The notes under the pieces were generated by a model. The model did no database searches and was not told the DNA's origin. It worked only from the letters and a program-made list of their open reading frames with translations. DNA of 64,000 bases from Heliocidaris tuberculata (taxonomy: Eukaryota > Echinodermata > Echinoidea > Camarodonta > Echinometridae): assembly GCA_025618425.1 (NCBI GenBank), contig CM046836.1, forward strand, positions 15,464,135 to 15,528,134. The letters are read 5' to 3'. The translations under genes were made by a program, and so were the position numbers. Of this stretch, positions 1-11,800 are shown piece after piece (position 1 is the stretch's first letter; every line of letters begins with the position of its first letter).

Positions 1-1445
1 AGAATGTTGTGCTATGTGTTGAATCCAGGGAAATGTAACTAAGTTTCATTTCCCTGTTTAATCTACAGACAGTCTGCTCTACTAAAGCACATTATGAACT
101 GAGCTAGAATACCGTGACATTTTATTCTTTTGATTTTTCATCTTTTCTTCTATCCTTTCATATGTTTCTCTTTATTTTCCCTTCTTCTCTTCTTTTTTCT
201 ATTTTTTCTTTAAAAAAAGATAGAATAAGAAGTTAAAAAATTATTTAAAAACTCAATAAGTTTTTTTTTTTTTTATCATTATTTTGTAGCATTCAGTCAG
301 GGAGGTTCTCTTCCACTCCCGGATTCAGTCATGTTCTCATTTTATCTTCCGACTTGTTTTATTATTTGTCTTTATGTTTCTGTCAATTTTTCTTTCTAAC
401 TTTCCTCACGTTTTCTTTGTTTTGATCTTTCTTCTCTTTCTGTCTTTATTGTGTTCTTCTTTATTTTCATTTTTTTTTGGTCATATTCAATTTCTTTATT
501 TCCTTATTTTCTTTTTCAATCTCTCTGTCATCTTCTCTTTTTTTCTTTTTGTGAACGACATTTTACTGTACATGTACTGTTGTGTCCTGATCATCTCATC
601 TAGATTCAGTCTACATCTTCATCATTGTTTGTTTTCAATCTCCTTGCCCGTTTCTTATCTCACCCAATCCCCTGCCCCGCCAACATCTGGTAATCCTTTC
701 AAGCAAACATCAGCTAGCTGTGTTTTATTATGTAAGTACCTTGCCGATAGATTGTTGTTTTCATGAATAAATTACACGTACACTCGCATTTGCTTTTGGA
801 CTTGGACTTGCACACACTTGCAGTTTTGAGGTTGTCCTTTGCTTTGTTTTAGAATGGGATCTCATGAAAAATAATTCTAGCTAGCGTAAAGGTCGGGGAA
901 TAGTTTGCAGGCACAAACCCTGGTCAGTTGTACAAGAGAGTCTGCGCTGTAAGACTACCATAGGCCATGTACTATAGCTGCTCCTGACCAGTAGGTAGCT
1001 GGATTAGGCTCCTCTTAAGACGCAATGATTTTCTGATAAAGTGTCAAATTAGGGTCTGTGCTTGCAGACTAGTCGGGGAACACGTGCTCGAGCTCGCATC
1101 CGCCCCCCCGACCCTGCCCTTCACATAACCACGAACCAAACAACACCACTTTGTCGTGGCTCTCTCTCTCTCTCTTGCTCTATACACACAAAGTCATGTG
1201 CACCGGCCGTGGCCGTATATATGCTCACGAATCATTCAGCCACTTCTCTCTCTCTCTCCCTTTCTTCAGTTTCTCTTTCTCTCTCTCTCCAAACACGTGG
1301 ACCGGCCGTGTGTATGTACCAGGCTGGGCCCCGCGCGCGAATCATTCGGCCAGTCAGCGTTCTTTGAGCTATATGTACGTCGATGACTTGACAAAATAAA
1401 AACTCTGTGGTACGGAATGAAATTGTGTGGGTACAGAATAGGTTG
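1..1445. other. Non-coding flank, pyrimidine-rich
   Basis: No reading frame here looks coding. The stretch 120-660 is strongly T/C-rich on the + strand, so its open frames are low-complexity Phe/Leu/Ser strings. Positions 1157-1300 hold broken (CT)n runs. A GC-richer patch at about 1080-1350 has CpG words but no convincing protein. Confidence 0.6.
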
Positions 1446-1532
1446 GTGAACACTTGGCGCTCTTAGGGGCGCCAAGTGTTCACAGAATAGATTGGTGAAC
1501 ACTTGGCGCGCATAGGGGCGCCAAGTTTTCAC
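1446..1532. repeat. Tandem pair of perfect or near-perfect hairpins
   Basis: Positions 1446-1460 (gtgaacacttggcgc) are exactly inverted at 1469-1483 around an 8-base loop. The same 15-base arm recurs at 1495-1509 and is inverted at 1518-1532 with one mismatch. The two hairpins are therefore direct repeats of each other, about 49 bp apart. They are GC-rich stems in an AT-rich setting. Confidence 0.85.
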
Positions 1533-1556
1533 CGATTTATTTTATTCAAACTTGCC

Positions 1557-2320
1557 TTATTTTGTAACAAAATTCACTCAAAACTCGTTTTTGTTACAAA
1601 ATTATTGAACAGCAATTCATTTTGTAACAAAATGAATTTGAAAAGGTAACTTGTAACAAAGAAATTAACATGACAAAATTATGTGTCCATTCTCATTTTG
1701 TAACAAAAATTATTCTTCACAATTGAAGGTTTTCGGTAACACCATGTGGGAGCCTTTCCTTTCACTTCTCCTAAATTCCTCTAAACGCCCCATAAGTGGG
1801 TTATTTTTTCACGAAAGAATATATCAACAGCCTTTTCACAAAGGCTCCCACATGGTGTTACCGAAAACCTTCAATTGTGAATACTCACTCACCATGGAAA
1901 CCTACAGAGAACATCTAAAAATTATTCTGTTACAAAATGAAAATTGACAAAATAATTTGGTCGTGTTAATTTTGTAACAAAATGATTTTTGTTACAAAAT
2001 GAGATTGGACAGAATTAGTTTGTCATTATTAATTTTGTAACAAAATGATTTTTGTTACAAAATGAGATTGGACAGAATTAGTTTGTCATTATTAATTTTG
2101 TAACAAAATAAAAATGAACAAAATGATTTGGTCATGTTCATTTTGTAACAGAATGATTTTTGTTACAAAATAAGAACGGACAAAATAATTTTCGTTACAA
2201 AATGTAATTGGACATGTTCATTTTGTAACAGAATGATTTTTGTAACAAAATGAAAATTTTGTCATGTTAATTTTGTAACAGAATGATTTTCGTTACAAAA
2301 TGAAATCGGACAAAATGATT
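1557..2320. repeat. Array of TTTTGTAACAAAA palindromic words
   Basis: The 13-base word TTTTGTAACAAAA and its reverse complement TTTTGTTACAAAA alternate many times across this interval, often as adjacent head-to-head pairs. A regular part at about 1988-2113 repeats with a 63-bp period; its unit also contains gattggacagaattagtttg. A separate foldback (1717-1880) is embedded in it. This is satellite-like or nested-palindrome DNA immediately upstream of COX11. Confidence 0.8.
1717..1880. repeat. Foldback element with 41-bp perfect inverted arms
   Basis: Positions 1717-1757 are the exact reverse complement of 1840-1880 (41 of 41 bases), separated by an 82-base spacer (1758-1839). The arm includes ggttttcggtaacaccatg. 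The surrounding sequence is the TTTTGTAACAAAA array, so this looks like a small foldback or MITE nested in it. Perfect arms suggest a recent origin or ongoing gene conversion. Confidence 0.85.
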
Positions 2321-2553
2321 CCGTAATGTTAATTTTCGCATAAGTGTGAGTGGCCTAAACCAAGCTGAGTAAGGTATGTAATAATGATTATAATAACTGA
2401 TAATATTCCTAATGATAATAATTAAACATAGATCTTGAAAGGTACATGTAGGTGAATAGATCTTTCTCTCTTTAGAAAATTTAAGTTGTTGATTTAGATT
2501 GAGCATTTGCCTTAGATTTTTATTTTTCTCCACTGCAGGAAAGCAAAGGAAGC

Positions 2554-3117
2554 ATGATGCAAGCATCAACAGCCCATCTGGTTGGGTTAGCCAGAGCTGC
2601 ATCATCTTTATCAGGACAATGGCAACGTAGGATTCTCTACAGCAACCTACTTCTGAACAGCTTCCCCTTGAAATCTGATCATCTCTTCCATTCAACTAGT
2701 GCAATCAGTAATCCTCTACACAGGTCACCATTCACAGCTAAGACAATACACCAAAGGTGTCCAAGAACTGAAATATTAGCCTTGTTTAGAACTTCTCATA
2801 GTGCCCTCAAACCGGTGTCCCAATTTGGACAAGGATGTCGTCTACTTCACACTTTGAAACCATCAGATTTACTGAAAATCACATCAAGACTATCCAGGCC
2901 CAACGTAGGGCAATATCTATTCAGGAACTGTCCCTCATTTGCTTATAGTAATCTCTTTGTGCCGGGATATTTACGTTTCAAGAGTTCGCGGAGTTGGAGC
3001 CAAAATAGTGCGTGGCGTGAGAAGAATAAATCAGTCATGCTCTACGTCATTGCTGGAGCTGTCCTCGTGGTCGGGTTTTCTTATGCAGCTGTTCCTCTCT
3101 ACACAGTATTTTGTCAG
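2554..3117 (+). CDS. COX11: COX11 coding exon 1
   Basis: This exon gives 188 codons ending in VPLYTVFCQ, followed by the donor gtaata at 3118. A polypyrimidine-AG acceptor (ctccactgcag, ending 2538) lies 15 bases before the ATG. The exon therefore probably starts at 2539 and carries only a short piece of 5' UTR. Confidence 0.95.
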
Positions 3118-6100
3118 GTAATATACAAGGGTTATGTTACATAATTTCTGTATTTATTGTAGGAACCTACTGTAGCTCAAATTATAGAAACCTTTGCTAA
3201 AGGAATGACATCATCTTAGTAAATATTGCATCATTTTCATGTGTTGCTAACATTGCTTTAAGAAAAGGTTACTATGCTTCAGCACATACATGTATATGAT
3301 AATATGTGCATAACATTCTGACAGGCATCGATCTCTACCAGTGGATAAAGCAATGCCCTCTACGTTTGATGTGACCTCTCGCTGTTTTGGGGCTCGCAGA
3401 AAAACACTGCTACTGTACTGTTTCAATACAATTTTTATGCATTTTTAGAATAAAATAATTCAACACTGTGAAGTCTTTCCCCAAATTAACTGCAAAATCA
3501 GGCAAAACAAGTGTACCCTTACAAATTCTAAAGGCGATTTAATGTGATAATCAGTATGATGTCTTCTTTAAATAAAAAATCAAATCATGTATCTTTTGAA
3601 TAGGAGTAAACTGGAATTGTACACAGCAGACGATGTCCCATGCTATGTCCCACGCGGTCTCACGTATTGTGATTGAGTGTAGGGCTCCTACATGTAATTT
3701 TGGTTGTGCGGCCATATCAACTGCTTGCATAGAGCCATGCGAGGTAGAGATCCATGTGAGGTAGAGATCGATGGTTAAGGAAGTGCTTATCATATTTTAA
3801 GCAAAATGTCAATTTATGATATATTTTAATAACTTTTAAATCAATATGTATTAAATTTGTCCTTGAAAGTGTCTTATTAGGAGAGTGAAAATTTTCCTAC
3901 TCCTAATAACCAATTGCAATGAATAAAGTTCCAACCATATCAATTAACTTTCAGGCTACAGGATTAGGAGGTCAGGCGACGGCAGGTCATGACATTGAGA
4001 AGGTAGAGACCATGGCCCCGGTGAGAGGGAGAGAGATTGTTATCCGATTCAATGCAGACACAGCTGCTAGCATGAGATGGAACTTCAGACCTCAACAGAG
4101 TGAAGTTAAGGTTAGTGCAAAGACAAAAATATGGATTAGGGCAGAGTTTTACGACATAAGCTCCAGCGACAATTGCTCCACTCTCAGTTTTTAACATTAA
4201 TCAATATCTTCAATTTCTATTAAACACTAGTCTAACTTCAACCCTGAAGCTAAACACTATACCATACCTTGGCCCCATTTCATAAAACTTTAACAATTGC
4301 AACAGATCTATGACACATTAGCTCTCAGCCAATCAAATGCTGTGATTTCAGTAGCTTATAACAGTTATTGGGACGTGTTATTGATAACAAGTTTTATGAA
4401 ACAGGGCCCAGAACTGTAACCCTAAGCCTAAAGTTAAACCCAATCACAATCCAAGCCCTAATCATATATTCAAATAGAGCCTGGAGAAAATGTTGCCAGG
4501 AGCAAATGTTCCCGGAGCAAATGTCAGATCACTGGGGACCGAGGGCAGTTACTCGTATAACTCTAAAAAGAGTCCCTGTAATTATGTCAATATCCAGTTT
4601 GTAATTTGTACATGGTACAAACGTATCAGGACAACTACCCCCTGGACAATTACCCCCCGGACAACCACCCCCCGGAAAACCACCCCCTGGACGACTACCC
4701 CCCTAGGACAACTACCCCCCAGGACAACTACCCCCTAGGACAACTACCCCCCAGGACAACTACCCCCCAGGACAATTACCCCCCAGGACAACTACCCCCC
4801 AGGACAATTACCCCCCGGACAACTACCCCCCGAACAACTACCCCCTGGACAGCTACCCCCAGAAAAATTGTCCTGGGGGTAATTGTCCTGGGGGGGTAGT
4901 TGTCCTGGGGGGTAGTTGTCCTGGGGGGTAATTGTCCTGGGGGGTAATTGTCCTGGGGGGTAGTTGTCCTGGGGGTAGTTGTCCTGGGGGGTAGATGTCC
5001 TAGGGGGGTAGTCGTCCAGGGGGTGGTTTTCCGCGGGGTAGTTGTCCGGGGGGTAGTTGTCTAGGGGGTAGTTGTCCTAGAATCGGTACAAATGACCCTG
5101 AAATGACCCCAATAATTTGTACGCGCACACGCATCTGTTTTGGTGGAAGCGCTACTTGTGTAACATGTGAAATCATACTGGAGTTGTGCCTCATAGTGTG
5201 TACAAAATAACAGCTTAAAGAGGTCAATTGTACTCGGTACAAATGACATTTATTTACACATGTATGCGTAATAATTGTGATTACAAACTGGCTTATTGGT
5301 TGTAATGTATTAAATCACTGAACATGACAGAAAATCTAGCTTGGCTTGATAGCGAAATTTAATCTTTCACCCATGGACAATGTGTAAATTGTGTACAGCC
5401 ATTGTGGAAATGTGTAGGCCCTCTACTAGATTGTCAGTAGAAATGGTAGAAAACTTCTCGATGGAAGGATATAAAACATTATTTGTAATTAGGATTTTCT
5501 ACTTTGGGATATTGTACAATATACATTAATGTTCTTTGGCAAGACATTAGTCTATATTTGCCACTCTCAACCTGGGTGAAGTTGATGGGTACTTGGTAAG
5601 AAGAAATTTCTTTAATGCTTGAGTGTCTTATCATAGTAGCATGGCTATAGTCAAGGTGGTAATTCAGTACATTGCCTTTTATATTCCAGAAAATGCCCTC
5701 TATAATTATAAATTTGATGATTATTATTATTATTCCTGATCATTATTTTGCTGAAGCATCTTTTTCTCAGAAAAAAGCATGCATTAAACGAGAAACCGAA
5801 AAGTGATTTGCATTTTCACATTTTGAAATCCGCTCTTTTCAAGGTTGTACCTGGTGAGACAGCCCTAGCTTTCTACTCAGCAATGAACCCAACAGATAAA
5901 CCCATCGTTGGCATCTCAACATACAACGTAGTGCCATTTGATGCAGGACAGTACTTCAACAAGATCCAATGCTTTTGTTTTGAGGAGCAGCGGCTGAACC
6001 CACATGAACAGGTATGGTGCTTCAGGTCTTAAGTTTCTTCAAATCCATTTTTTTATAAAAGGTGCAAAAGAAATTCCCCAAATAACAAATTACTGCTAAA

Positions 6101-6946
6101 TGAGCAAAAGGTAAAGATATGAGAATGGATTGATGGCGATATTTGAAGTACTAGATCACCTTGATGGCATCTGTCTTATGAAAGTCGATTTGATATCAGT
6201 TTCAAGTTGTGTTTGATATTAAATGTAAGTCCTAGTGTAAGAAGAAGGCAGTTGTAACTTTGTGATTGATTAGAGGACTCGCAAAAAGTGTCCTGAAGTC
6301 TTTCTGAATTATTGATCATTTAGAAAAAGGCAACCTCATGCATTATCAGATTTGGACCAGCAGAATTGAGATTAAATAATGAAATATTGCGGAAAATTTT
6401 ATAAACTGAAAAGATAAAAACAAGTGAGCACATTTTGGACTAATGATTGATTCTATAGGCATTTGAAGTAATGTGTTTAATATGAGTTTCAGGTACTGCT
6501 AGAGACCTTTAGAGAATATATAGAGAACCTTGTAAAACAGTAGATGAAGTAAGGTGTCCCCATTCACAATGGCTGTTTTGTCAAGATGATTCTCTTTTTT
6601 GTAAATGTACAAACGGAGGACATTTATTATGCATGCATGCACTTCTAAAAGAAAGTTGAAACACCCACCAAAATTCAGGTAACATGGATTTCAAAAGTGA
6701 AATAGTACATTTAAACTACTTTAGGCCACATGGCACATGGTTGCTTTTTAAAACATATTTCACTGAGACCCTGGTCTCTATTTCTTTCCTGTCATATAGG
6801 TTGACATGCCTGTATTCTTCTACATCGACCCTGACTTTGACGAGGACCCCAAGATGGAGAAGGTCAACAATATAACTCTGTCCTATACCTTCTTTGAGTC
6901 CAAGGAAGGCCTGGAGCTCCCAGACCCATGGGCAAGGCCAGAATAA
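2554..6946 (+). CDS. COX11: COX11 cytochrome c oxidase copper chaperone (complete, 4 coding exons)
   Basis: COX11 hands copper to the CuB site of cytochrome c oxidase subunit 1 and is anchored in the mitochondrial inner membrane. The coding exons are 2554-3117, 3955-4110, 5844-6011 and 6800-6946. All introns are GT-AG and phase 0, and the sum is 344 codons plus TAA. Residues 1-156 are Arg/Ser/Leu-rich with few acidic residues, as expected of a mitochondrial presequence. A membrane segment spans about 161-183 and is followed by the family signature [15 protein letters not shown] with Cys187. The copper-binding CFCF motif is at residues 283-286, in [16 protein letters not shown]. The C-terminal beta-sandwich ends in PDPWARPE. 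The protein is longer than most animal COX11 (about 275 residues), entirely through the N-terminal region. ATG2554 is the first of two adjacent Met codons. A good acceptor at 2538 suggests a non-coding 5' exon upstream. Confidence 0.96.
3955..4110 (+). CDS. COX11: COX11 coding exon 2
   Basis: This exon has 52 codons, beginning ATGLGG and ending SEVK. The acceptor is ttaactttcag and the donor gttagt. It encodes the start of the soluble intermembrane-space domain, including the [14 protein letters not shown] strand that is well conserved in COX11. Confidence 0.95.
4271..4408. mobile_element. MITE with 20-bp terminal inverted repeats (copy 1)
   Basis: The ends ggccccatttcataaaactt and aagttttatgaaacagggcc are inverted repeats with two mismatches. 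The interior includes agccaatcaaatgct. A second copy lies at 48605-48754. It has no coding capacity and sits in COX11 intron 2. Confidence 0.8.
4628..5079. repeat. 450-bp foldback minisatellite with C6/G6 runs
   Basis: The left arm (about 4628-4862) is a run of 14-17 bp units of the type ggacaactacccccc. The right arm (about 4868-5079) is the inverse, with units of the type ggggggtagttgtcct. The axis is near 4865, with only a few unpaired bases. The whole block can fold into one long hairpin. The G-rich strand has G5-G6 tracts about every 17 bases, a spacing that could also allow G-quadruplexes. It lies in COX11 intron 2, so it is transcribed. Confidence 0.9.
5844..6011 (+). CDS. COX11: COX11 coding exon 3, with copper-binding CFCF
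   Basis: This exon has 56 codons, beginning [16 protein letters not shown] and ending NPHEQ. The acceptor is ctcttttcaag and the donor gtatgg. It contains the two copper-ligand cysteines of the CFCF motif. Confidence 0.96.
6800..6946 (+). CDS. COX11: COX11 coding exon 4 (C-terminus)
   Basis: This exon has 48 codons and the stop TAA at 6944-6946. It begins [17 protein letters not shown], a segment nearly invariant in the family, and ends PDPWARPE. The acceptor is cctgtcatatag. Confidence 0.95.
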   Translation, partial: VDMPVFFYIDPDFDEDPKMEKVNNITLSYTFFESKEGLELPDPWARPE

Positions 6947-8577
6947 CCATCAGAATGACTATTAAATTGACCTTCAGAATGAGGATCAGAATGACCATAA
7001 CAATGACCATTGCAGTGCAATCTGTGGTGATTGTAAACACAGGGCATTTCATGCAGTCTATCGCATTAGTTTGTTTGAAAGTCATTTTAAAGGGTTACTT
7101 TCAAGTCCACCTTCATATCAAGCTGTATTTTATGAAAAAGCAGAAAACCAAAGAAAGAGATCAGTAATAATTTGAGGGAAATTTGATGAAAGGATGCCTC
7201 TGTGTTTGTCGACAAGACATTAGCATGAATTTTCTAGCCCACTGACCGTACAAATTTTGCAAAAACATAGACACATTTATAGTGTAGAGCTGGCTTTTAG
7301 CCAGCTGGGCATCTGGGCATCAAACAGACGTCTATTTCTCTTTTACGATGCATAATTAATTTTCATCCAAATCATTGAATATTTGCCCCCTCTCCCAATT
7401 TTTTTTTCTGGGGGGGGGATCTTATTTTTCAATTTTGACACCTCTCTTTAAAATCCTGGCTAAAAGCCTGGTGTAGAGTATATTCTGATGTACATTGTGC
7501 CCCAGTTCACTTGCACCAAACTCTGTGTTGGATTTCTGTTCCTACATGTTTATTACATGCAGTTTGGAGAGGTCTAAATTAGGTAGATTTAGTCTAACTA
7601 TTCCATTTAGAAATGCTCAGCAGGCATTATGCTAATAGGAAATAAGGATAGCGTGACTGAAGTTTCCCCCATTATTTTATTATGATCAGATTTGTGGGGA
7701 GAAATGATAGGTTGATGATTTTGTTTGTTTTTAGTTCCAATGTAGTTATGTAAGATTGAATGAATTTAATAACAATTTTGGTTCAGAAAACGATTCAAGA
7801 CAGTAGTTAATTATTTTATCCATACATTGTTGATTTATGATAATCTTTGTTTTTATCATTTTTAGAGTACATAATGTCACTGTTAAGGTCATGTAGAGTT
7901 TTGGTAAGCCCTCAAAAACTTTTCGTCAGTTTTCTTCAATTTTTGTTGATAAATAGCAAGATACTAGCAATACTAAGACACTGTGAAGATTTCACCTCCT
8001 AAAGTTTAATATTAAACAAATAAGAGGCAAAAGTTAATTTGTGTGCTGGGACAGGCACGTAAAATCCCAACAAAGGCAGCATGTGCTATACACTGTACAC
8101 ACACATGTAAAACCAATGAGTAGCTACACACAGTGATACACATGCTGTCTCTATGCGAAGCCCCAAGATTGCTGTGCAGGGAGCCGTCTGGGTGGAAGGG
8201 TCCTAGCATAATGGCAGTGATCAAGCATTCCTTAGATATTTACACTGAAATTCACCAGAAATCATAGATGGAATACCAAATTGATCTCTTACAGACATCT
8301 TTTGATACAAGGAGAACAACATGAGACTATATTTGATATGTTTCTTTCCAATTTCCATTTTTGGTACCAATACTGTACTTGAGCTTTAAGAAATCAATCT
8401 TGGAATTCACGAAAGGTGGTGCTGCCATCTGTTGGTGCACAGAAGTGAGGAAGGATATATTTAAGTTTGGCTCCATATCCTAGCATGTGAGGAATATGCA
8501 TTGCATTTTTTTCAAAATTCATTCATTTACAATGACTTTAATCCAGTTTGTAATATACATGTATTGGTAAAGATGGT
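6947..8577. other. COX11 3' flank or UTR, no further gene seen
   Basis: No coding segment is recognisable. A canonical AATAAA on the + strand first appears only at 8931, so the 3' UTR is either long or uses a variant signal that I cannot fix. Positions 7284-7472 are a weak foldback: a roughly 16-bp arm around ggcttttagccag recurs inverted as ctggctaaaagcc and brackets a short poly-G run. Confidence 0.5.
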
Positions 8578-8578
8578 A

Positions 8579-8832
8579 TGATAATAATAATGGCTACTTA
8601 TATAGTGCTTATATCTGTCACGCAGTGACACTCATGGCACTTAGACATTATTACCCTGGTTATAGCCAGTAACTAGCGCTCAAGCATATCAGGTACCCAT
8701 TTACACGTGGGTGGAGAGTGGCAAATGTAGATTAGAGTCTTGCCAAAGGACGTTAGTGCCGTGGTGGGATTCGAACCCCGTATCTTGTGATCTGCAGTCC
8801 GGTGACTTATCCACTAGACCACAACACCTCTT
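8579..8832 (-). mobile_element. tRNA-derived SINE (copy 1)
   Basis: On the - strand the element starts near 8832. It carries a tRNA-like A box (tggtctagtgga, 8820-8809) and a B box (ggttcgaatccc, near 8780-8769). It runs to an (AAT)n-type tail at 8578-8592. The word gtggcaaatgtagatta and the following tcttgccaaaggacgttagt block are shared with the copy at 62925-63328. It is not a functional tRNA, because the stems do not fold fully and the body is longer. Confidence 0.75.
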
Positions 8833-11800
8833 GAATGTATTTGCTGTAGGCAATATGGTTATATCTGTATTCATACTTGTACCATTTTTACATGAACTTT
8901 TCAAGGATGGAATTATTTCCTTCGTACTATAATAAAAAATAATCACTTTGTTGAAAGTGAAGAAAGGTAATTTCAAGGAAGAATTGAAAAGTTTTCCATC
9001 AAGATCAAACAAGTAAAAATATCTTTTATGTTCAAAATCTCTTGTAACTTATCATCTCCACATAGACTGCGAATCTTTTCTTGCATAGACAACGGGTGTG
9101 TCATAGATCTAAATTAAATAGTTTTGAAGCAACATGATTTTTTTTTTTTATCATGAATAAGATGAAAGAATTTCCTTGGGATTTTATACTAATGCAGATA
9201 TGTATCATATATTTACTATTAAAATTTGATTTCAGTGCAGATCTCTAGCTGTTATCATGATTAATACTTTGTATTTGAATGATTATTTTCAGATGAGTAG
9301 TATTTTAATGAAAATATAATTTATTTCATGTGAACAAAATCTGTGTGTGTATCTGGACTAATACACTGTAACATGTAAATTAAATACAAAGATTGTTTCT
9401 ATTCAATACTTGCATTACATGTACATAATCCATGTGTAACTTTTTGTACTGATCTTAGGGCTTAATTGATCATACGTGTACCTGCACATGTTGAAGAACT
9501 AACATGATTTGTGTGATGCAAAAGAAAAAAAAAGAATATTAAAAGGGTTAAATTATTGTGATGGATGATTTGCAACTATATCATATTTGGGAAAAGTAGG
9601 TTAACAAGTGGCGATGATGCACTCACTGTTACTTGTTTTATCAGCTATGTAAATACATTCCTCATTATGCCCAGAAACAAAAACAAAGGGTATGTGAAAA
9701 GCTTAGCTTCATGATTTAAAATATTGGATAGGAAAGAGCTGGAAAGAGAAAGAGAGATGGGGGGGGGGGGGGGGGGAATGGGAGTGAGAGAGAGAGGGAG
9801 AGAAAGATGAAGAGAGAGAGAGGAGGGAAGATCAAGAGGGGGTGGCAAGAAAGAGTTGCAGGGGAGCGCCTGGGGAGGGAAGGGATGAGAGAAAGAGAGA
9901 GAGAGAAGTGAATAAATTCATTCTGTTGAAATTTATCTCGTGATGTTTGGACAAGGTAGGGAGAAGGGAGCATACACAGCTGCCGAGATAGAGAAAGAAA
10001 GAAAGATAGAGAGCAAAGAATGTTCACCCAAAAAAAATTATTTTCAAAAAATCTGAACATTGTCAGAGGAAAGACACACACACATGAAGAATAGATTTCT
10101 GTAGATCGTTTTTTAATCTAAATCTTGTGTGGATGTTGTGCTTTTGCATGTTCTGACTCATTAAGCTTATTAAACTCTTCTGTGGTACAATAGGCCCTAT
10201 ATATTATACTTTAAAAACTATTGCAATTATAACATACTTTCAAGATGTGTAACCGCATGATTCATGACGTTTCAGAAGAATCTTGTAAGTTAAAGCTACA
10301 GAGTCGCAATATTATACTGTCGGGCTTACTTGATGTGTTTGTGTTTGATATTTTCTTCCTTATTTCAAGGGTTTGGGAAAATATTTGCAGTCGTCTCTTC
10401 CGGGTGTGTATGAACGAGTCGTACTACCTATAAAAAAAGAAAATTGTCCGTTTCCCGGTTATTGATAATCGTCAAGGTGGTCATAGAACACTTGACCTTT
10501 ACATTTAAACATTTAAACGTAGGATGGCAACGCTATTAATGATCGGATTTTCTCTTTAACCAAATGGGTTAAAGAAGGCAATACTGTATTAGTGTGCTAT
10601 AAGTGTTGCCTTTTTCGCGTATGGGTCATTTAATTAATAGGGCACTGAATCGGGCAAAGAAACCTTGCTTTGAGAGTGTGATTCAATTACGGACGGAGAG
10701 CTTTATACATACCTTATCTTATCACACGTTTCTATAGTAAAGACCAATGACGTAGCTACAAGGGGGGGGGGCATTGAGAATGGAGGGGTAAAAAAAGAAA
10801 GATGCAACGTGAAAAGAAGGCGAACAACCCCTTTCTGCACCCTATACTCAAGTGGGGGCACCTAGTAATCCCTCCCTCCTCACTGCCCCTCCCCATGAAG
10901 ACTAGTGACCCCTCAAAAGCTGGACGCGCGTTTCTATTTCTGGATAAAGCATTAGGTTTGATAGTTGTGTATTTGAAGTAACATGAAAGGTGATATTATA
11001 TTACATGTGCCTGTATAGTTTAATGATTGGTATAGCCTGTACAAATCTCAAAGCTGGTAAGGCATTCTTGAAAAAATTATGCTAGCGGATATTAGTGTTT
11101 GGCTGGTCTTTCTTACAAGTGCTGCTTTGAAAATAGATTAAATGTGAAATAGAGATAAAAGAGAAAGAGAGAGAGGGGGGGGGGGGGGGTAGAGATTTTA
11201 GATTTATTCGAAAATTCGGCGTTGACAGAATTGCTTGACTAGTCACTTAATACGTTTTCCGTACCTTTTTCATACTTATGTAATTCAAGTCAAGTTTAAG
11301 TTCGCTTTATTTCATATTCACACTTCGCATTTAATTTTTTGATACATATTGTAAATTTTGTTTACAAGAAATAATAACGATGAAAATAATACAAATGTTT
11401 ATTTGATAAACATAAGTACATAAAAATATATTATATCACTTTGGATTACTTGTCGTTATCTTGTAAATAATGACTAACAAATTTGGAAATGAGGATATGA
11501 AGGAGCCTAAGGTAAAAGCAAAGCTTGTTGGTTATAGGCTACAGAGAGAAATAAAATATAAGTCTTACAAGGTTGTGAAAATGAACAAGAAACAGTTGAA
11601 GATAAGTGTAAATAAACAACTACATGTATTATAAAAATCTGCATCGAATGTGAATGAATAATCAGCGAAGAATTCAAGTTGATGCAGTCGTGACTGAGAA
11701 GGGCAAGGAAAATGTTGATGGAAGATAGGTCTTAATGTGAGGGAAACTGATGCAAGAAACAGAATTAAGTACTCCTGAGGACAGGTATAGAGAGATACGT

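Noticed and set aside
374..766. 130-codon hydrophobic + strand frame
   Set aside because: T/C-rich low-complexity sequence giving Phe/Leu/Ser; no coding texture.
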